Shown: positions 1 to 9,147, numbered from the stretch's first letter. The stretch is DNA of 64,000 nucleotides from Sphingobium indicum BiD32 (GCF_000382885.1 NZ_CAVK010000039.1:1-64000); one strand, 5' to 3'. Numbers and translations are program-made. Notes: generated by a model from the sequence alone, not told the origin.

Positions 1-68
1 CCCGCTTCCGGCCGGTCGAGCGTGATCCGCCCGATTCCGTCCTCGATCGCAAAGGCGATCCCGTCCAT
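1..68 (-). CDS. Enoyl-CoA hydratase/isomerase family protein, N-terminal fragment
   Basis: The reverse strand opens an ATG at 68 whose A is the last base of the upstream SDR stop (TGATG, one-base overlap), so the two genes are translationally coupled. The 22 visible residues, MDGIAFAIEDGIGRITLDRP and onward, match the first strands of crotonase-fold proteins, where a short beta segment is followed by the LxRPxx motif. The gene leaves the window at base 1, so its active-site glutamates cannot be examined. Its place as fourth gene after acyl-CoA dehydrogenase, thiolase and 3-hydroxyacyl-CoA dehydrogenase supplies the hydratase step of beta-oxidation. The family is inferred from very little sequence. 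Confidence 0.7.
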   Translation of the reverse strand, partial: MDGIAFAIEDGIGRITLDRPEA

Positions 69-829
69 CAGCGCGGCGCCATGCGGATTGCGCCGTCCAG
101 CCGGATGACATCGCCATTCAGCATCGGATTGCGGACGATCGATTCGACCAGTTGTGCATATTCGGCTGGCTTGCCGAGGCGACTGGGGTGCGGCACCTGA
201 GCGCCCAGCGCGTCCTTCACATTTTGCGGAAAGGCTTCCAGCATGGGGGTCAGGAAAATACCCGGCGCGATCGTCATGACGCGGATCTTGTGCTGCGCCA
301 GATCGCGCGCAATCGGCAGGGTCATGCCAACAACGCCACCCTTGGACGCGCTGTAGGCCGCCTGACCGATCTGCCCGTCATAGGCTGCGACCGATGCAGT
401 GTTGACGATGACGCCGCGTTCGCCGTCAATTTCCTCGGCGGCTGCCAGCCGCGCGGAAAATTTGGAGATGACGTTGAACGTACCGATCAGGTTGACGGTC
501 ACCGTCTTGGCAAAAGTGTCGAGCGGATGGGGCACATTTTCCTTGCCCACCGTCTTGATCGCAGGCGCAACCCCGGCGCAATTGACCAGGATGCGCGCAA
601 CGCCATGCGCCGCTTCCACCATGTCGAGTCCTGCTGCAACGCTGGCATCGTCGGCGACATTGACCCCGACATAGATGCCGCCCAGTTCGGAGGCGACCGC
701 CTTGCCCGCTTCCTCATTCAGATCGAAGATCGCGACCTTCGCCCCCTGCGCCGCCAGCATCATTGCCGTCGCCTTGCCCAGACCCGAAGCACCGCCTGTA
801 ACAATGGCGGATAAACCGTTGATATCCAT
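68..829 (-). CDS. SDR family 3-hydroxyacyl-CoA dehydrogenase (HSD10-like)
   Basis: A 253-residue classical short-chain dehydrogenase. The NAD-binding glycine motif TGGASGLG is at residues 11-18, the acidic residue after beta-2 (FDLN) selects NAD, and the catalytic Ser146, Tyr159 and Lys163 (YSASK) are all present. Length and the ending IRLDGAIRMAPR are typical of the type-2 3-hydroxyacyl-CoA dehydrogenase group related to HSD17B10, which oxidises 3-hydroxyacyl-CoA to 3-oxoacyl-CoA. The start at 829 has AGGGAC eight bases upstream. It lies 19 bases after the thiolase stop in an acyl-CoA dehydrogenase, thiolase, SDR, crotonase operon, which supports the beta-oxidation role. A steroid or alcohol substrate is also possible. 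Confidence 0.88.
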   Translation of the reverse strand: MDINGLSAIVTGGASGLGKATAMMLAAQGAKVAIFDLNEEAGKAVASELGGIYVGVNVADDASVAAGLDMVEAAHGVARILVNCAGVAPAIKTVGKENVPHPLDTFAKTVTVNLIGTFNVISKFSARLAAAEEIDGERGVIVNTASVAAYDGQIGQAAYSASKGGVVGMTLPIARDLAQHKIRVMTIAPGIFLTPMLEAFPQNVKDALGAQVPHPSRLGKPAEYAQLVESIVRNPMLNGDVIRLDGAIRMAPR

Positions 830-848
830 AATATTTGTCCCTGTTCGA

Positions 849-2033
849 TCAGATCAGTTCGATCGCCATCGCCGTCGCCTCACCACCGCCAATGCACAGG
901 CTGGCGACGCCGCGCTTCAGCCCGCGCGTTTCCAGAGCGCCAATCAGCGTCGCGACGATGCGCGCGCCGGACGCGCCGATCGGATGACCGAGCGCAGTCG
1001 CGCCACCATTGACGTTCAGCTTCTCCGCCGGGATGCCCAGTTCCTTCGCCGCAATCATCGCGACGACGGCAAAGGCTTCGTTGACCTCGAACAGATCGAC
1101 ATCCTCGACCGACCAGCCTGCCTTTTCCAGCAGCTTGCGCATCGCCGGGACCGGCGCTGTGGTGAATTTCGACGGCTCATGGGCGTGGCCGGCGGTCGCG
1201 ACCACGCGGGCGACGACCTTCATCCCCTGCTTGTCCGCGACGCTCTGTCGGGTCATCACCAGCGCCGCCGCGCCATCGGAAATGGAAGAGGCATTGGCGG
1301 CGGTGATCGTGCCGTCCTTGACGAAGGCGGGCTTGAGGCCGGGGATCTTGTCCGGCCGTGCCTTGCCCGGCTGTTCATCGGTATCGACGATCGTATCGCC
1401 ACCCCGGCCCTTGACCGTCACAGGCGTGATTTCACGGACGAAGGCCCCGCTGCCGATCGCCGCACTGGCGCGTTCGAGCGAACGGATGGCATAGTCATCC
1501 TGATCGGCGCGGGTGAACTGGTAATCACGCACCGCTTCCTCGGCAAACACGCCCATCGCCTTGCCGGGTTCATAGGCGTCTTCCAGCCCGTCCATCATCA
1601 TCGTGTCGATGATCCGGTCATGGCCGATTCGCGCGCCGCCGCGATGCTTGGGCAGGGCGTAGGGGGCATTGGTCATGCTCTCCATCCCACCCGCAATCAC
1701 GACATCGACCGCGCCAGAACTGAGCGCCTCATGCGCCATGATGGCGGCCTGCATCCCCGATCCGCACATCTTGTTGACGGTGGTCGCTTCGGTGTTGAGG
1801 CCAAGGCCAGCGCCGAGTGCCGCCTGCCGCGCAGGCGCCTGTCCCAGACCCGCAGGCAGGACGCAGCCCATATAGATGCGATCGACCGCATCGACGGACA
1901 CGCCCGCGCGCTCGACCGCCGCCTTCACCGCCGCTGCGCCCAGCTCCGTAGCCTTGAGCGCGGACAATGCGCCCTGAAACCCGCCCATCGGCGTGCGGGC
2001 ATAGCTGGCGATGACTACCGGATCGTCCTGCAT
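849..2033 (-). CDS. Acetyl-CoA acyltransferase (thiolase)
   Basis: A 394-residue thiolase of normal family length. The nucleophile Cys90 lies in NKMCGSG, the catalytic histidine is His350 in GHPIGASG, and the second cysteine is Cys380 in CIGGGEA, so the full active site is kept. It would cleave 3-oxoacyl-CoA with CoA to acetyl-CoA plus a shortened acyl-CoA, or run the reverse condensation. The ATG at 2033 is preferred because AAAGGA lies about seven bases upstream; an in-frame ATG two codons earlier sits too close to it. The acyl-CoA dehydrogenase stop is 11 bases upstream. A longer open frame to 2432 runs inside that gene and is not coding. Confidence 0.93.
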   Translation of the reverse strand: MQDDPVVIASYARTPMGGFQGALSALKATELGAAAVKAAVERAGVSVDAVDRIYMGCVLPAGLGQAPARQAALGAGLGLNTEATTVNKMCGSGMQAAIMAHEALSSGAVDVVIAGGMESMTNAPYALPKHRGGARIGHDRIIDTMMMDGLEDAYEPGKAMGVFAEEAVRDYQFTRADQDDYAIRSLERASAAIGSGAFVREITPVTVKGRGGDTIVDTDEQPGKARPDKIPGLKPAFVKDGTITAANASSISDGAAALVMTRQSVADKQGMKVVARVVATAGHAHEPSKFTTAPVPAMRKLLEKAGWSVEDVDLFEVNEAFAVVAMIAAKELGIPAEKLNVNGGATALGHPIGASGARIVATLIGALETRGLKRGVASLCIGGGEATAMAIELI

Positions 2034-2044
2034 ATACATTCCTT

Positions 2045-3169
2045 TCAAAGACTGCGCGCAATGACCATGCGCTGAATGTCCGACGTGCCTTCGTAAATCT
2101 GGCATACGCGGACATCGCGATAGATTTTGGCGACGCCATATTCTTCCAGATAGCCATAGCCACCCAGCGTCTGGAGCGCGCCCGATACGATCTGTTCGGC
2201 GGCTTCGGACGCAAACAGCTTGGCCATCGACGCTTCGGTCAGGCAGGGCAGACCCGCATCCTTGACCTGCGCGGCGTTCAGCACCAGTTGCCGGGCCGCC
2301 TCCAGCCGGGTGGCTAGGTCGGCAAGGCGAAAGCCCACGGCCTGATGCTCCATGATGGCTTTTCCAAAACTCTTGCGATCCTTGGCATAGGCGACCGCAA
2401 TGTCGAGCGCCGCCTGCGCCATGCCGACACATTGCGCGGCAATGCCGATCCGCCCCGTCTCCAGATTGGCGAGCGCAATGCGATAGCCCTGCCCCGGCTG
2501 TCCGATCAGCAGATCATCCTCGACAAACATATCGTCGAACCGCAGCGCGCAGGTGTCCGACGCGCCCTGCCCCAATTTATGTTCGACCTTGTCCACGCCA
2601 TAGCCAGGGCGATCCGTCGGCACGATGAACACCGACAGGCCTTTCTTGCCTGCGTCCGGGTCCGTCACCGCGACCACCATGACGACGCCTGCAATCTTGC
2701 CTGATGTGATGAACTGCTTGGCACCGGTGATGCGCCAGCCGCCATCGACCTTGATCGCGCGGGTGCGCACGGCGGAGGCATCAGACCCGGCATCGGCTTC
2801 GGTCAGGGCAAAGGCACCGATCGTTCGCCCGCCGATCAGGTCGGGCAGGAAGCGCGCCTTCTGCGTCTCGCTGCCATCCTTGAGCAGGCCGGACACGAGG
2901 ATGCTGTTCTGGATCGACACGATGGTGGAGAGTGCTCCGTCGGCCGCCGCCAGTTCAATGAGCGCCAGCGCGTAGGACACCGCATCGGTTTCCGCTCCGC
3001 CAAAGCTTTCCGGCGCGGTCATGCCCCACAGGCCGAGACCTGCCATCTCCTCGAACAAAGCAGGAGGATAGCCGCCTTCCGATTCAAAGCGAACACTGTG
3101 CGGGCGGATCGTGTCCTGCGCAAAGCTGCGCACTGTATCGCGGATGGCCGTCTGGATTTCGGTCAGCAT
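2045..3169 (-). CDS. Acyl-CoA dehydrogenase
   Basis: A FAD-dependent acyl-CoA dehydrogenase of 374 residues, the first enzyme of the operon, forming the 2,3-double bond of an acyl-CoA. The N-terminal helical domain is followed by the FALTEADAGSDAS segment typical of the middle beta domain. The C-terminal signature IYEGTSDIQ carries the catalytic base Glu360. I start at ATG 3169; a TTG nine bases upstream at 3178 would add MGF. GAGGGG at 3183-3188 is slightly too near the TTG and slightly too far from the ATG, so the start is not settled. Divergent from the TetR gene and probably under its control. Confidence 0.92.
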   Translation of the reverse strand: MLTEIQTAIRDTVRSFAQDTIRPHSVRFESEGGYPPALFEEMAGLGLWGMTAPESFGGAETDAVSYALALIELAAADGALSTIVSIQNSILVSGLLKDGSETQKARFLPDLIGGRTIGAFALTEADAGSDASAVRTRAIKVDGGWRITGAKQFITSGKIAGVVMVVAVTDPDAGKKGLSVFIVPTDRPGYGVDKVEHKLGQGASDTCALRFDDMFVEDDLLIGQPGQGYRIALANLETGRIGIAAQCVGMAQAALDIAVAYAKDRKSFGKAIMEHQAVGFRLADLATRLEAARQLVLNAAQVKDAGLPCLTEASMAKLFASEAAEQIVSGALQTLGGYGYLEEYGVAKIYRDVRVCQIYEGTSDIQRMVIARSL

Positions 3170-3189
3170 AAAACCCAATCGTCCCCTCT

Positions 3190-3203
3190 ATACTCACGGG
3201 TAT
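3190..3203. promoter_or_regulatory. Candidate TetR operator between acyl-CoA dehydrogenase and TetR gene
   Basis: A 14-base imperfect palindrome, ATACTCACGGGTAT, with half sites ATACTC and ATACCC (five of six matching) around a two-base centre. It sits in the short divergent gap between the beta-oxidation operon and the TetR gene, where such a regulator would normally bind. Binding is inferred from position only. Confidence 0.35.
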
Positions 3204-3253
3204 ATTGATTATTCGCGGGTTTCTTGTCAAGAGGAGCGGATAAGGAGATCCGC

Positions 3254-3883
3254 TTGCCCCAGCCAACTGCCGCCCCATCCCCCTTCCGATCGCGCGAGGA
3301 ACGCGAACGTGACCGTGAGGAGAAGCGCGAAGCCGTGCTGCGGGCCGCGGTGCGGATGTTCAACGCGCGCGGTTTCCACGCCACCTCGCTGGATGATGTT
3401 GCCGCGAGCCTTGGGATCAGCAAGCCGACCATCTACCATTATCTGGGCAATAAGGAGCAGGTGCTGATCGAATGCGTCACTCGCGGGCTGGAACTGTTGA
3501 GCGAGGCTGCCGATACCGCACGGGCACAGCCGGGCGACGGGCTGGCCCGGTTGCGCAGCGTCCTGCGCAGCTATGCGCAGGTGATGATGGACGATTTTGG
3601 CCGCTGCGTCGTGCGCACCGGTGACGAATTTCTCTCCGCCGAAGGGGCCGCCCTGTTCCGTGCGCGCAAGCGGGCGATCGACCTGTCGGTCCGCGCCCTG
3701 ATTGAGGATGGCATCGCCGATGGGTCTATCGCGCCACTCGACGTGCGCATGACCGCCTTTACCTTGGCAGGGGCGATCAACTGGTCGGGGCGCTGGCATG
3801 ACCCGGACGGCGCGCTGAGCGCAGAGCAGGTCGCCGATTCGATGGTCGACATCTTGATCAGCGGCCTCGCCCCGCGCGGTTGA
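3254..3883 (+). CDS. TetR/AcrR family transcriptional regulator
   Basis: A 209-residue TetR-type repressor. A charged N-terminal tail (REERERDREEK) leads into the conserved helix-turn-helix, with FNARGFHATSLDDVAASLGI followed by SKPTIYHYLGNKEQV, then an all-helical ligand-binding domain. The start is TTG 3254, chosen because AAGGAG lies six bases upstream; an in-frame TTG at 3224 has no such site. It is divergent from the acyl-CoA dehydrogenase operon, so it probably responds to an acyl-CoA or pathway intermediate in the manner of FadR/PsrA-like TetR proteins. The effector is unknown. Its stop is three bases from the stop of the convergent alcohol dehydrogenase gene. Confidence 0.9.
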   Translation: MPQPTAAPSPFRSREERERDREEKREAVLRAAVRMFNARGFHATSLDDVAASLGISKPTIYHYLGNKEQVLIECVTRGLELLSEAADTARAQPGDGLARLRSVLRSYAQVMMDDFGRCVVRTGDEFLSAEGAALFRARKRAIDLSVRALIEDGIADGSIAPLDVRMTAFTLAGAINWSGRWHDPDGALSAEQVADSMVDILISGLAPRG

Positions 3884-3886
3884 CGC

Positions 3887-4972
3887 TTAACTCTGCGGCA
3901 TCACGACGACCGGCTTGACCACCGCGCCGCTATCGGACGCCGCGAAGGCAGCCTCCAGATCGGCAAATTCATAGCGCTGGATCAGCTTTTCCAGCGGCAG
4001 GCGACCTTCGCGATAATAGCCGATCAGGCGCGGGATGAAGCTCTGCGGGGCGATGCCGCCTTCCACCACGCCGACGATCCGCCGCCCCATGCTCATGATC
4101 GCCGACGGGTCGATGCTAAAGTCGCCGGGCGGATAGGCGCCCACCAGCGCCAATGTGCCACGCTGCGCCAGCCGATCGACCGCCAGCCCCAGCAGCGCAG
4201 GTACGCCGGTCGTATCGACGATATGGTCGAACAGTCCATTGAGCGTGGCCAGATCATCCCCCGCCTCGGTCGCGCCCAGTTCGCGCGCCAGGGCAAGGCG
4301 GCTGGCGTGGCGGTCAATCACCACGATCCGCCCCGCGCCCGCAATCACCGCCGCCATCAGCGCCGACAGGCCGACCGCGCCTGCGCCCAATATCGCAATC
4401 GACTGGCCAGGCATGACCTTCAATGTCTCCAGCACCGTGCCCGCGCCGGTCTGAACTCCGCAACCCAGCGGCGCGAGGATATCGAGCGGCAGATCGCGCT
4501 CGATCCGCACCACATTGTCGCTATGGGCAAAGGCATGGGTGGCAAAGGCCGACTGGCCGAAAATATTGCCGCCGATCCGCTGATCGCCGCGCCAGATGCC
4601 GCCCTGCCCCGCCTGCGTCAGTCCCAGAAAGTTGCGCGGCACAAATTCCACGCAATAGCCGGGTTGATGATCGTGGCAGGCTCCGCACGCACCGCAACTA
4701 TGGAAGCTGAGCAGCACATGATCGCCGGGCGCGACGCTGTCCACGCCCGGTCCCACCGCATCGACCACGCCCGCCCCTTCATGGCCCAATATGACCGGGA
4801 AGGGGATGGGCAGCGCACCGTCGCGCATCACCATGTCGGTGTGGCAGATGCCGCAGGCATGAAGCCGGACCCTTATCTGGTCGGGACCGGGCGGATCCAT
4901 CGTCAGCGTCTCGAAGCGGAAGGGGCTGCCCGCCCCCTCCACCACCGCCGCTTCGATCGCGATGCTGACCAT
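3887..4972 (-). CDS. Zinc-dependent alcohol dehydrogenase (aryl-alcohol type)
   Basis: A 361-residue medium-chain dehydrogenase. Catalytic zinc ligands are Cys43 and His44/His64 in CGICHTD and LGHEGAG. The four structural zinc cysteines Cys93, Cys96, Cys99 and Cys107 are present, and the nucleotide-binding loop GAGAVG lies near residue 198. The sequence style resembles NAD-dependent benzyl or aryl alcohol dehydrogenases. ATG 4972 follows the TonB receptor stop by two bases, so it is translationally coupled; a longer frame to 5005 would overlap the receptor. With the ALDH of the same run it would take an alcohol to an acid. The true alcohol is not known. Confidence 0.9.
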   Translation of the reverse strand: MVSIAIEAAVVEGAGSPFRFETLTMDPPGPDQIRVRLHACGICHTDMVMRDGALPIPFPVILGHEGAGVVDAVGPGVDSVAPGDHVLLSFHSCGACGACHDHQPGYCVEFVPRNFLGLTQAGQGGIWRGDQRIGGNIFGQSAFATHAFAHSDNVVRIERDLPLDILAPLGCGVQTGAGTVLETLKVMPGQSIAILGAGAVGLSALMAAVIAGAGRIVVIDRHASRLALARELGATEAGDDLATLNGLFDHIVDTTGVPALLGLAVDRLAQRGTLALVGAYPPGDFSIDPSAIMSMGRRIVGVVEGGIAPQSFIPRLIGYYREGRLPLEKLIQRYEFADLEAAFAASDSGAVVKPVVVMPQS

Positions 4973-4974
4973 GA

Positions 4975-7554
4975 TCAGAAGTCGAAGCCGAAGCGGACAT
5001 ACCATTCGCGCGGCCGGTTATAGGTGCCAAAGATCGCACCCGCCGCGATGTTCGATCCGCCCGACGTCAGGAAGCGCTTGTCGGTCAGGTTTGTGCCGCC
5101 CGCCGTCAACGACCAGTGGCCGTCTGGTTCGCGATAGCTGATCGATGCGTTGACGATGTCGGTCGACACCCGTTTGAGCAGCAATGTGCGCTGCGTGTCG
5201 TTCCAAGCGCTGGAGGTGTAGGTCCAGTCGGCGAGCATGACCACCGATCCGCCATTGCCCAGCTTCGCCTCATAACGCGGGCTGAGATTGACCTTCCATT
5301 TGGGGGTCTTGGGCAAATCTTCGCCCACCAGCGTTCCCGCCTGGAACGGATTGGCCCCGCCCACGGCGGCAGCGCCCGGCGATACCGACGTATATTGCGC
5401 GTCGATATAGCCGACCGCGCCATTGATGGTCAGGCCATCGACCGGGGCGGCCACCATTTCCAGCTCGAAACCCCGGATGCGCGCATCGCCCGCATTGGCG
5501 ATGGTGGGCGATGTGCCGACCTGGATATTGAGCTGAATGTCGCGATATTTGGTCGAGAAAACCGCCGCGTTGAGTTGCAGATGGCGGTCAAGCAGGGTCG
5601 ATTTGATGCCCGCTTCCCAGGTCGTCGCCTTTTCCTCGTTAAAGTCCGGTGCGACATTGCCCTGCGGGTTGGTGAGGCGCGTGGTCCAGCCGCCGGTCTT
5701 ATAACCCTTCGACCAGCTGCCATAGAGCATGACATCTTCCGACGGGTGAATCTGTACGCCAACCTTGGGCGAGAAGTCGCTGAATTTCTTGCGATTGACG
5801 CCCGGCGTATAGACCCGCACCGGGTTGGTGGGGTCAGGATAGCTCAGCGCCGCCTGGCAAGGCACTGGTGCCAGCGGGAAGGCACCGCCGGGGAAGATAT
5901 TGCCATTGGCGTCGGCGCAACCGAACAGCTTGTAGTTGAACCCGTTCAGTTCCTGCTGACCGCCCTCAAACCGCTTGCGTTCATTGGTGTAGCGCCCGCC
6001 GATGGTGATGCCGATCAGGTCGATCGGCCGATAGTCGATCTGGCCAAAGAAGGCGTAATTCTTGGTCGCCAGTTCGTTCGGCCCATCGACCTGCACCAGA
6101 CCTTCGCCAAAGGTCACGAAGTCATGCAGGTCGCCTGATTCCTTGAAATAATAGGCACCCAGCACATAGCGCAGCTTTTCATCAAACGCATTGCCGAGCA
6201 GCTGGAATTCCTGGCTGAACTGCCATTGGTTCATGGTGAAGCTGAGTTGCAGGAAGTTGAGCGGCGATCCGTCCGCATCCAGCCCGGCGTTCCAGTGCAG
6301 CTCGCGATAGGCGGTGATTGATTTCAGCGCGACATTGTCGGCCAGATCGAAATCGACGATACCGCTCAAGCCCCAGCTTTCCAGATTGGAATAGCTGTTG
6401 CCGCTGGCATAGCTGCGGTCCTTGTTGGCGATCAGGTAGCGACCGTCCCACGGCAGGCGATCATTGGCCGGATTGCCGTCGACATTGGCGCTGGCGACGC
6501 TGGCCAGCTGAAATTGCGGGTTGAACTGGGTACCGGAAACGCCGCACAGCGCCTGCGCATTGCGCGCCGCGATTTCCCCGCCCGTGCTACCGATGCAGAA
6601 ATTATAGAGGCCCGCGAACAGGAATCCGGTGGTGCCGGTCGGATCAAACGCCGTGCCGGGCAGGTTGGTCGTGCCTGCAAAATTGCCGGGGACGAACTCC
6701 GCCGTGCCGATCAGCTTGTTGGCCGACGTACCCTTGTCCTTGCTATAATCGCCGGAGAAGGTGGCCCGCACCGCGCCGCCATTATCCCAGCGCAGCTTGC
6801 CGCGCAGGTTCCAATTGTCATTTTCGCCTTCCTTGTTGGCGCTGTCATAGCCAGCGGCGGAAAAAGCGGAGAAAGGCGGCGCATTATTGGCGCGCTGGTC
6901 GGGATATGGCAGGCGCTTCAAGAACCCGTCGCGCGACTTGATGCCGAATGTGAGGGCGGAACTGAGGCCATCGGTGATCGGCACCGTCACCGACCCGCGC
7001 GCCTGAAACAGCTTGTAGCTGCCCAGTGTCACATCACCCTTGGCGGTAAATTCCTTGCCCGGATCGGCGGTGACGATGGAGATCGCGCCGCCGATCGTGT
7101 TGCGGCCGAACAGCGTCCCCTGCGGCCCCTTCAATATCTCGACCCGCGCGACGTCCAGCAGATCCTGGTTCGCGCCGACCGTGCGGGCAAGGTAAACGCC
7201 ATCCAGATAGATGCCGACGCCCGGATCGATGTTGAAGGCGAAATCGTCCGACCCGATGCCGCGAATATAAGCGGACAGCACGGCAGTGGAGCCGGAAAAG
7301 GGCGTGCCAGCGTCCAGATTGACGTTGGGCGCGATGGCGGAGAGTTGCGCCACGCTGCCGACCGCGCGTTCCTGCAAGGATTCAGAGGTGAAGGCCGAAA
7401 TCGCGATCGGCACGTCCTGCACATTTTCCGCACGCTTCTGCGCGGTCACGACGATTTCGGCGATGCCGCCGCTCTGTTCGGCATCCTGCGCCAGCGCTGG
7501 TGCTGCGACCAGTGCGCTCGACGCCATCAGCATCGCAATCATGGACTTGCCCAT
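4975..7554 (-). CDS. TonB-dependent outer membrane receptor
   Basis: An 859-residue TonB-dependent receptor. It has an N-terminal signal peptide ending near ALAQDAE, a TonB-box-like stretch IAEIVVTAQKR, a plug domain with VEILKGPQGTLFGRNTIGG, a 22-strand barrel region and a terminal aromatic residue (RFGFDF). It imports a substrate across the outer membrane using TonB-ExbBD energy. ATG 7554 (MGKSM) is chosen because GGGAGG is six bases upstream; the earlier ATG at 7560 abuts that site. It is coupled to the downstream alcohol dehydrogenase and follows an AraC gene. The neighbours suggest a hydrophobic or aromatic alcohol or ester rather than iron, but no ligand can be read from sequence. Confidence 0.93.
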   Translation of the reverse strand: MGKSMIAMLMASSALVAAPALAQDAEQSGGIAEIVVTAQKRAENVQDVPIAISAFTSESLQERAVGSVAQLSAIAPNVNLDAGTPFSGSTAVLSAYIRGIGSDDFAFNIDPGVGIYLDGVYLARTVGANQDLLDVARVEILKGPQGTLFGRNTIGGAISIVTADPGKEFTAKGDVTLGSYKLFQARGSVTVPITDGLSSALTFGIKSRDGFLKRLPYPDQRANNAPPFSAFSAAGYDSANKEGENDNWNLRGKLRWDNGGAVRATFSGDYSKDKGTSANKLIGTAEFVPGNFAGTTNLPGTAFDPTGTTGFLFAGLYNFCIGSTGGEIAARNAQALCGVSGTQFNPQFQLASVASANVDGNPANDRLPWDGRYLIANKDRSYASGNSYSNLESWGLSGIVDFDLADNVALKSITAYRELHWNAGLDADGSPLNFLQLSFTMNQWQFSQEFQLLGNAFDEKLRYVLGAYYFKESGDLHDFVTFGEGLVQVDGPNELATKNYAFFGQIDYRPIDLIGITIGGRYTNERKRFEGGQQELNGFNYKLFGCADANGNIFPGGAFPLAPVPCQAALSYPDPTNPVRVYTPGVNRKKFSDFSPKVGVQIHPSEDVMLYGSWSKGYKTGGWTTRLTNPQGNVAPDFNEEKATTWEAGIKSTLLDRHLQLNAAVFSTKYRDIQLNIQVGTSPTIANAGDARIRGFELEMVAAPVDGLTINGAVGYIDAQYTSVSPGAAAVGGANPFQAGTLVGEDLPKTPKWKVNLSPRYEAKLGNGGSVVMLADWTYTSSAWNDTQRTLLLKRVSTDIVNASISYREPDGHWSLTAGGTNLTDKRFLTSGGSNIAAGAIFGTYNRPREWYVRFGFDF

Positions 7555-7649
7555 TATCATCCTCCCGTAAATGCCTCGCCTGTGTCGGCGACTTGGGGTG
7601 ATGATAGGCGCGAGGACGGATCAGGTCTTGGATCAGGGCGAACTGGCAA

Positions 7650-8666
7650 TCAGGACGCAAGCGAACTCCCGGTGCCGCTCCGCCACTGGCTGGGTGCAGC
7701 ACCAAAGCGTCGCCGAAAGCAGCGGGTGAAGAAAGCGGAATCGTTGAACCCGACCTCGAAGGCGACATCGGTGATCGTGCGCCCATCGTCGCACGCCAGC
7801 AAGCTCGCCGCCCGCTCCAGCCGCCGCGCGGTGATGAAGGCGGTGGGGGTCAAGCCGACATGACGGACGAAGCTCTTTTGCACCGCGCGGGGCGACAGGT
7901 CGAGCGCCTGGCAGATCAACGCGGTGCCAAGGTCGGGATTGCCCAGATGCTCCAGCGCATAATCCACCGGGGAACGCGGCAACTGAATCGCGGGCCGATC
8001 AAGCGTGCTGCGACGGCACAACATCCGCGCCGCATCGGCCAGCAAGACCCCGGCATCGTCGTCCAGATCGGCAAACTGGTCCCGCTGCGACCACAGGCCA
8101 TGCAGCACATGGGCCAGGAACAGGACATTGGGATTGGTCGATGGCATCAGGCAGCCATGCCAGTCACGTCCGGCAATATCGTCGCCCATCATGGCAACGG
8201 GCACCTGCAGGATCAGGCAGTCATTATATTGCGAAATGTCGATGGCATAAGGGTGGCGGTCATCGGCGATCACAATGTCGCCGATCCGCGCAGTGCTGCT
8301 GCGGTCGCCATGCAGCATGGTCATCGACCCGCGATGGAGCAGGTGGAGCAGCAGATGCCGCCCCTCCCCTTCATTGGCGACCCGGCTGACCTGCGCCCGT
8401 TCGCTACGCGCCCGCGCCAGCCCGACCACGCCCAGCGACCAGCGCGCCAGCTCGGCCTTGATGCCCTCCGGCGCATGGGCGGTCATGCCGGGGAAGGCTT
8501 CGGCGACAACCTCACGCCAGAAACGCTGGCGACGCGGCGGCGGCACCAGCCGGGTCGAAAAACGCTCGACCGCGCTCAGCGGACCCACTCCGCATGATCG
8601 AAACCATCTTGAGCCATGCCCGGCATCCCTCTCTCTGCCCGCCGCGACACTATTACTGGTCGTCAA
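7650..8666 (-). CDS. AraC family transcriptional regulator
   Basis: An AraC regulator of up to 338 residues. The C-terminal 100 residues hold the paired helix-turn-helix, with LICQALDLSPRAVQKSF and later ITDVAFEVGFNDSAFFTRCF. The N-terminal half resembles the AraC_binding_2 effector domain. The start is uncertain. TTG 8666 gives the longest frame and GTG within CGVGPL gives a shorter one. The only ATG with a good ribosome site (GAGAGAGGG) is at 8615-8617 in another frame and meets a TGA after 13 codons. It lies between the DoxX-like gene and the TonB receptor on the same strand, and probably activates that receptor or the flanking dehydrogenase genes. Confidence 0.85.
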   Translation of the reverse strand: MTTSNSVAAGRERDAGHGSRWFRSCGVGPLSAVERFSTRLVPPPRRQRFWREVVAEAFPGMTAHAPEGIKAELARWSLGVVGLARARSERAQVSRVANEGEGRHLLLHLLHRGSMTMLHGDRSSTARIGDIVIADDRHPYAIDISQYNDCLILQVPVAMMGDDIAGRDWHGCLMPSTNPNVLFLAHVLHGLWSQRDQFADLDDDAGVLLADAARMLCRRSTLDRPAIQLPRSPVDYALEHLGNPDLGTALICQALDLSPRAVQKSFVRHVGLTPTAFITARRLERAASLLACDDGRTITDVAFEVGFNDSAFFTRCFRRRFGAAPSQWRSGTGSSLAS

Positions 8667-8736
8667 CGAGTCATCCCATGGAGAGAAAAAGTATCCCAGG
8701 CATACGACACTGGCAATATGGCCGATATATCACAAC

Positions 8737-9147
8737 CTACCAGCGCAACAGTGCGATCAGTTCCCTGCGCCAGGGCCAGAGGAGAATGGCGTTGAGCAGG
8801 AGGGTGACGATGCCGAATATATATTCGACCAGGCCCGGATCCAGCACGAAATTCCAGTAACCGATCACCACGTTCAGCGGGACGCTGGCCAGCGCGGCGG
8901 GCAGCACAGCCCGGTTCGCCAGAACCAGCAGCGCCACCACCACCTCCATCACCTTGATCAGGGCAAACAGCCCGCTGTGGATCAGCGCCAGGGTGAATTC
9001 CTGCGCCAGCGGCGTATTGCCCAGCGGCTGGAGGTCGAAGGGGGTGAAATATTCCACCCCCGAAAACAGGAACCAGCCACCATAGATGATCCGCGCGGCG
9101 GTAAAGGCTGCGCCCTGTCCACGCCCCTGTGCGTCCAGCACGATCAT
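8737..9147 (-). CDS. DoxX-like integral membrane protein
   Basis: A 136-residue protein with four predicted membrane segments: around residues 18-33, 55-74, 78-97 and 108-128. The first segment carries IIYGGWFLFSGVEYF, the pattern of the DoxX/DoxD-like fold. The function of most family members is unknown; some act with quinone-linked or oxidative stress enzymes. Its ATG follows the aldehyde dehydrogenase stop by two bases, so it is translated with that enzyme and may sit beside it at the membrane. No catalytic residues can be assigned. Confidence 0.75.
   Translation of the reverse strand: MIVLDAQGRGQGAAFTAARIIYGGWFLFSGVEYFTPFDLQPLGNTPLAQEFTLALIHSGLFALIKVMEVVVALLVLANRAVLPAALASVPLNVVIGYWNFVLDPGLVEYIFGIVTLLLNAILLWPWRRELIALLRW

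Noticed and set aside
675-2075. A 466-codon open frame on the plus strand opposite the thiolase gene
   Set aside because: It is antisense to a gene with a complete thiolase active site and shows the Arg/Ala/His-rich composition of mirror frames in GC-rich DNA.
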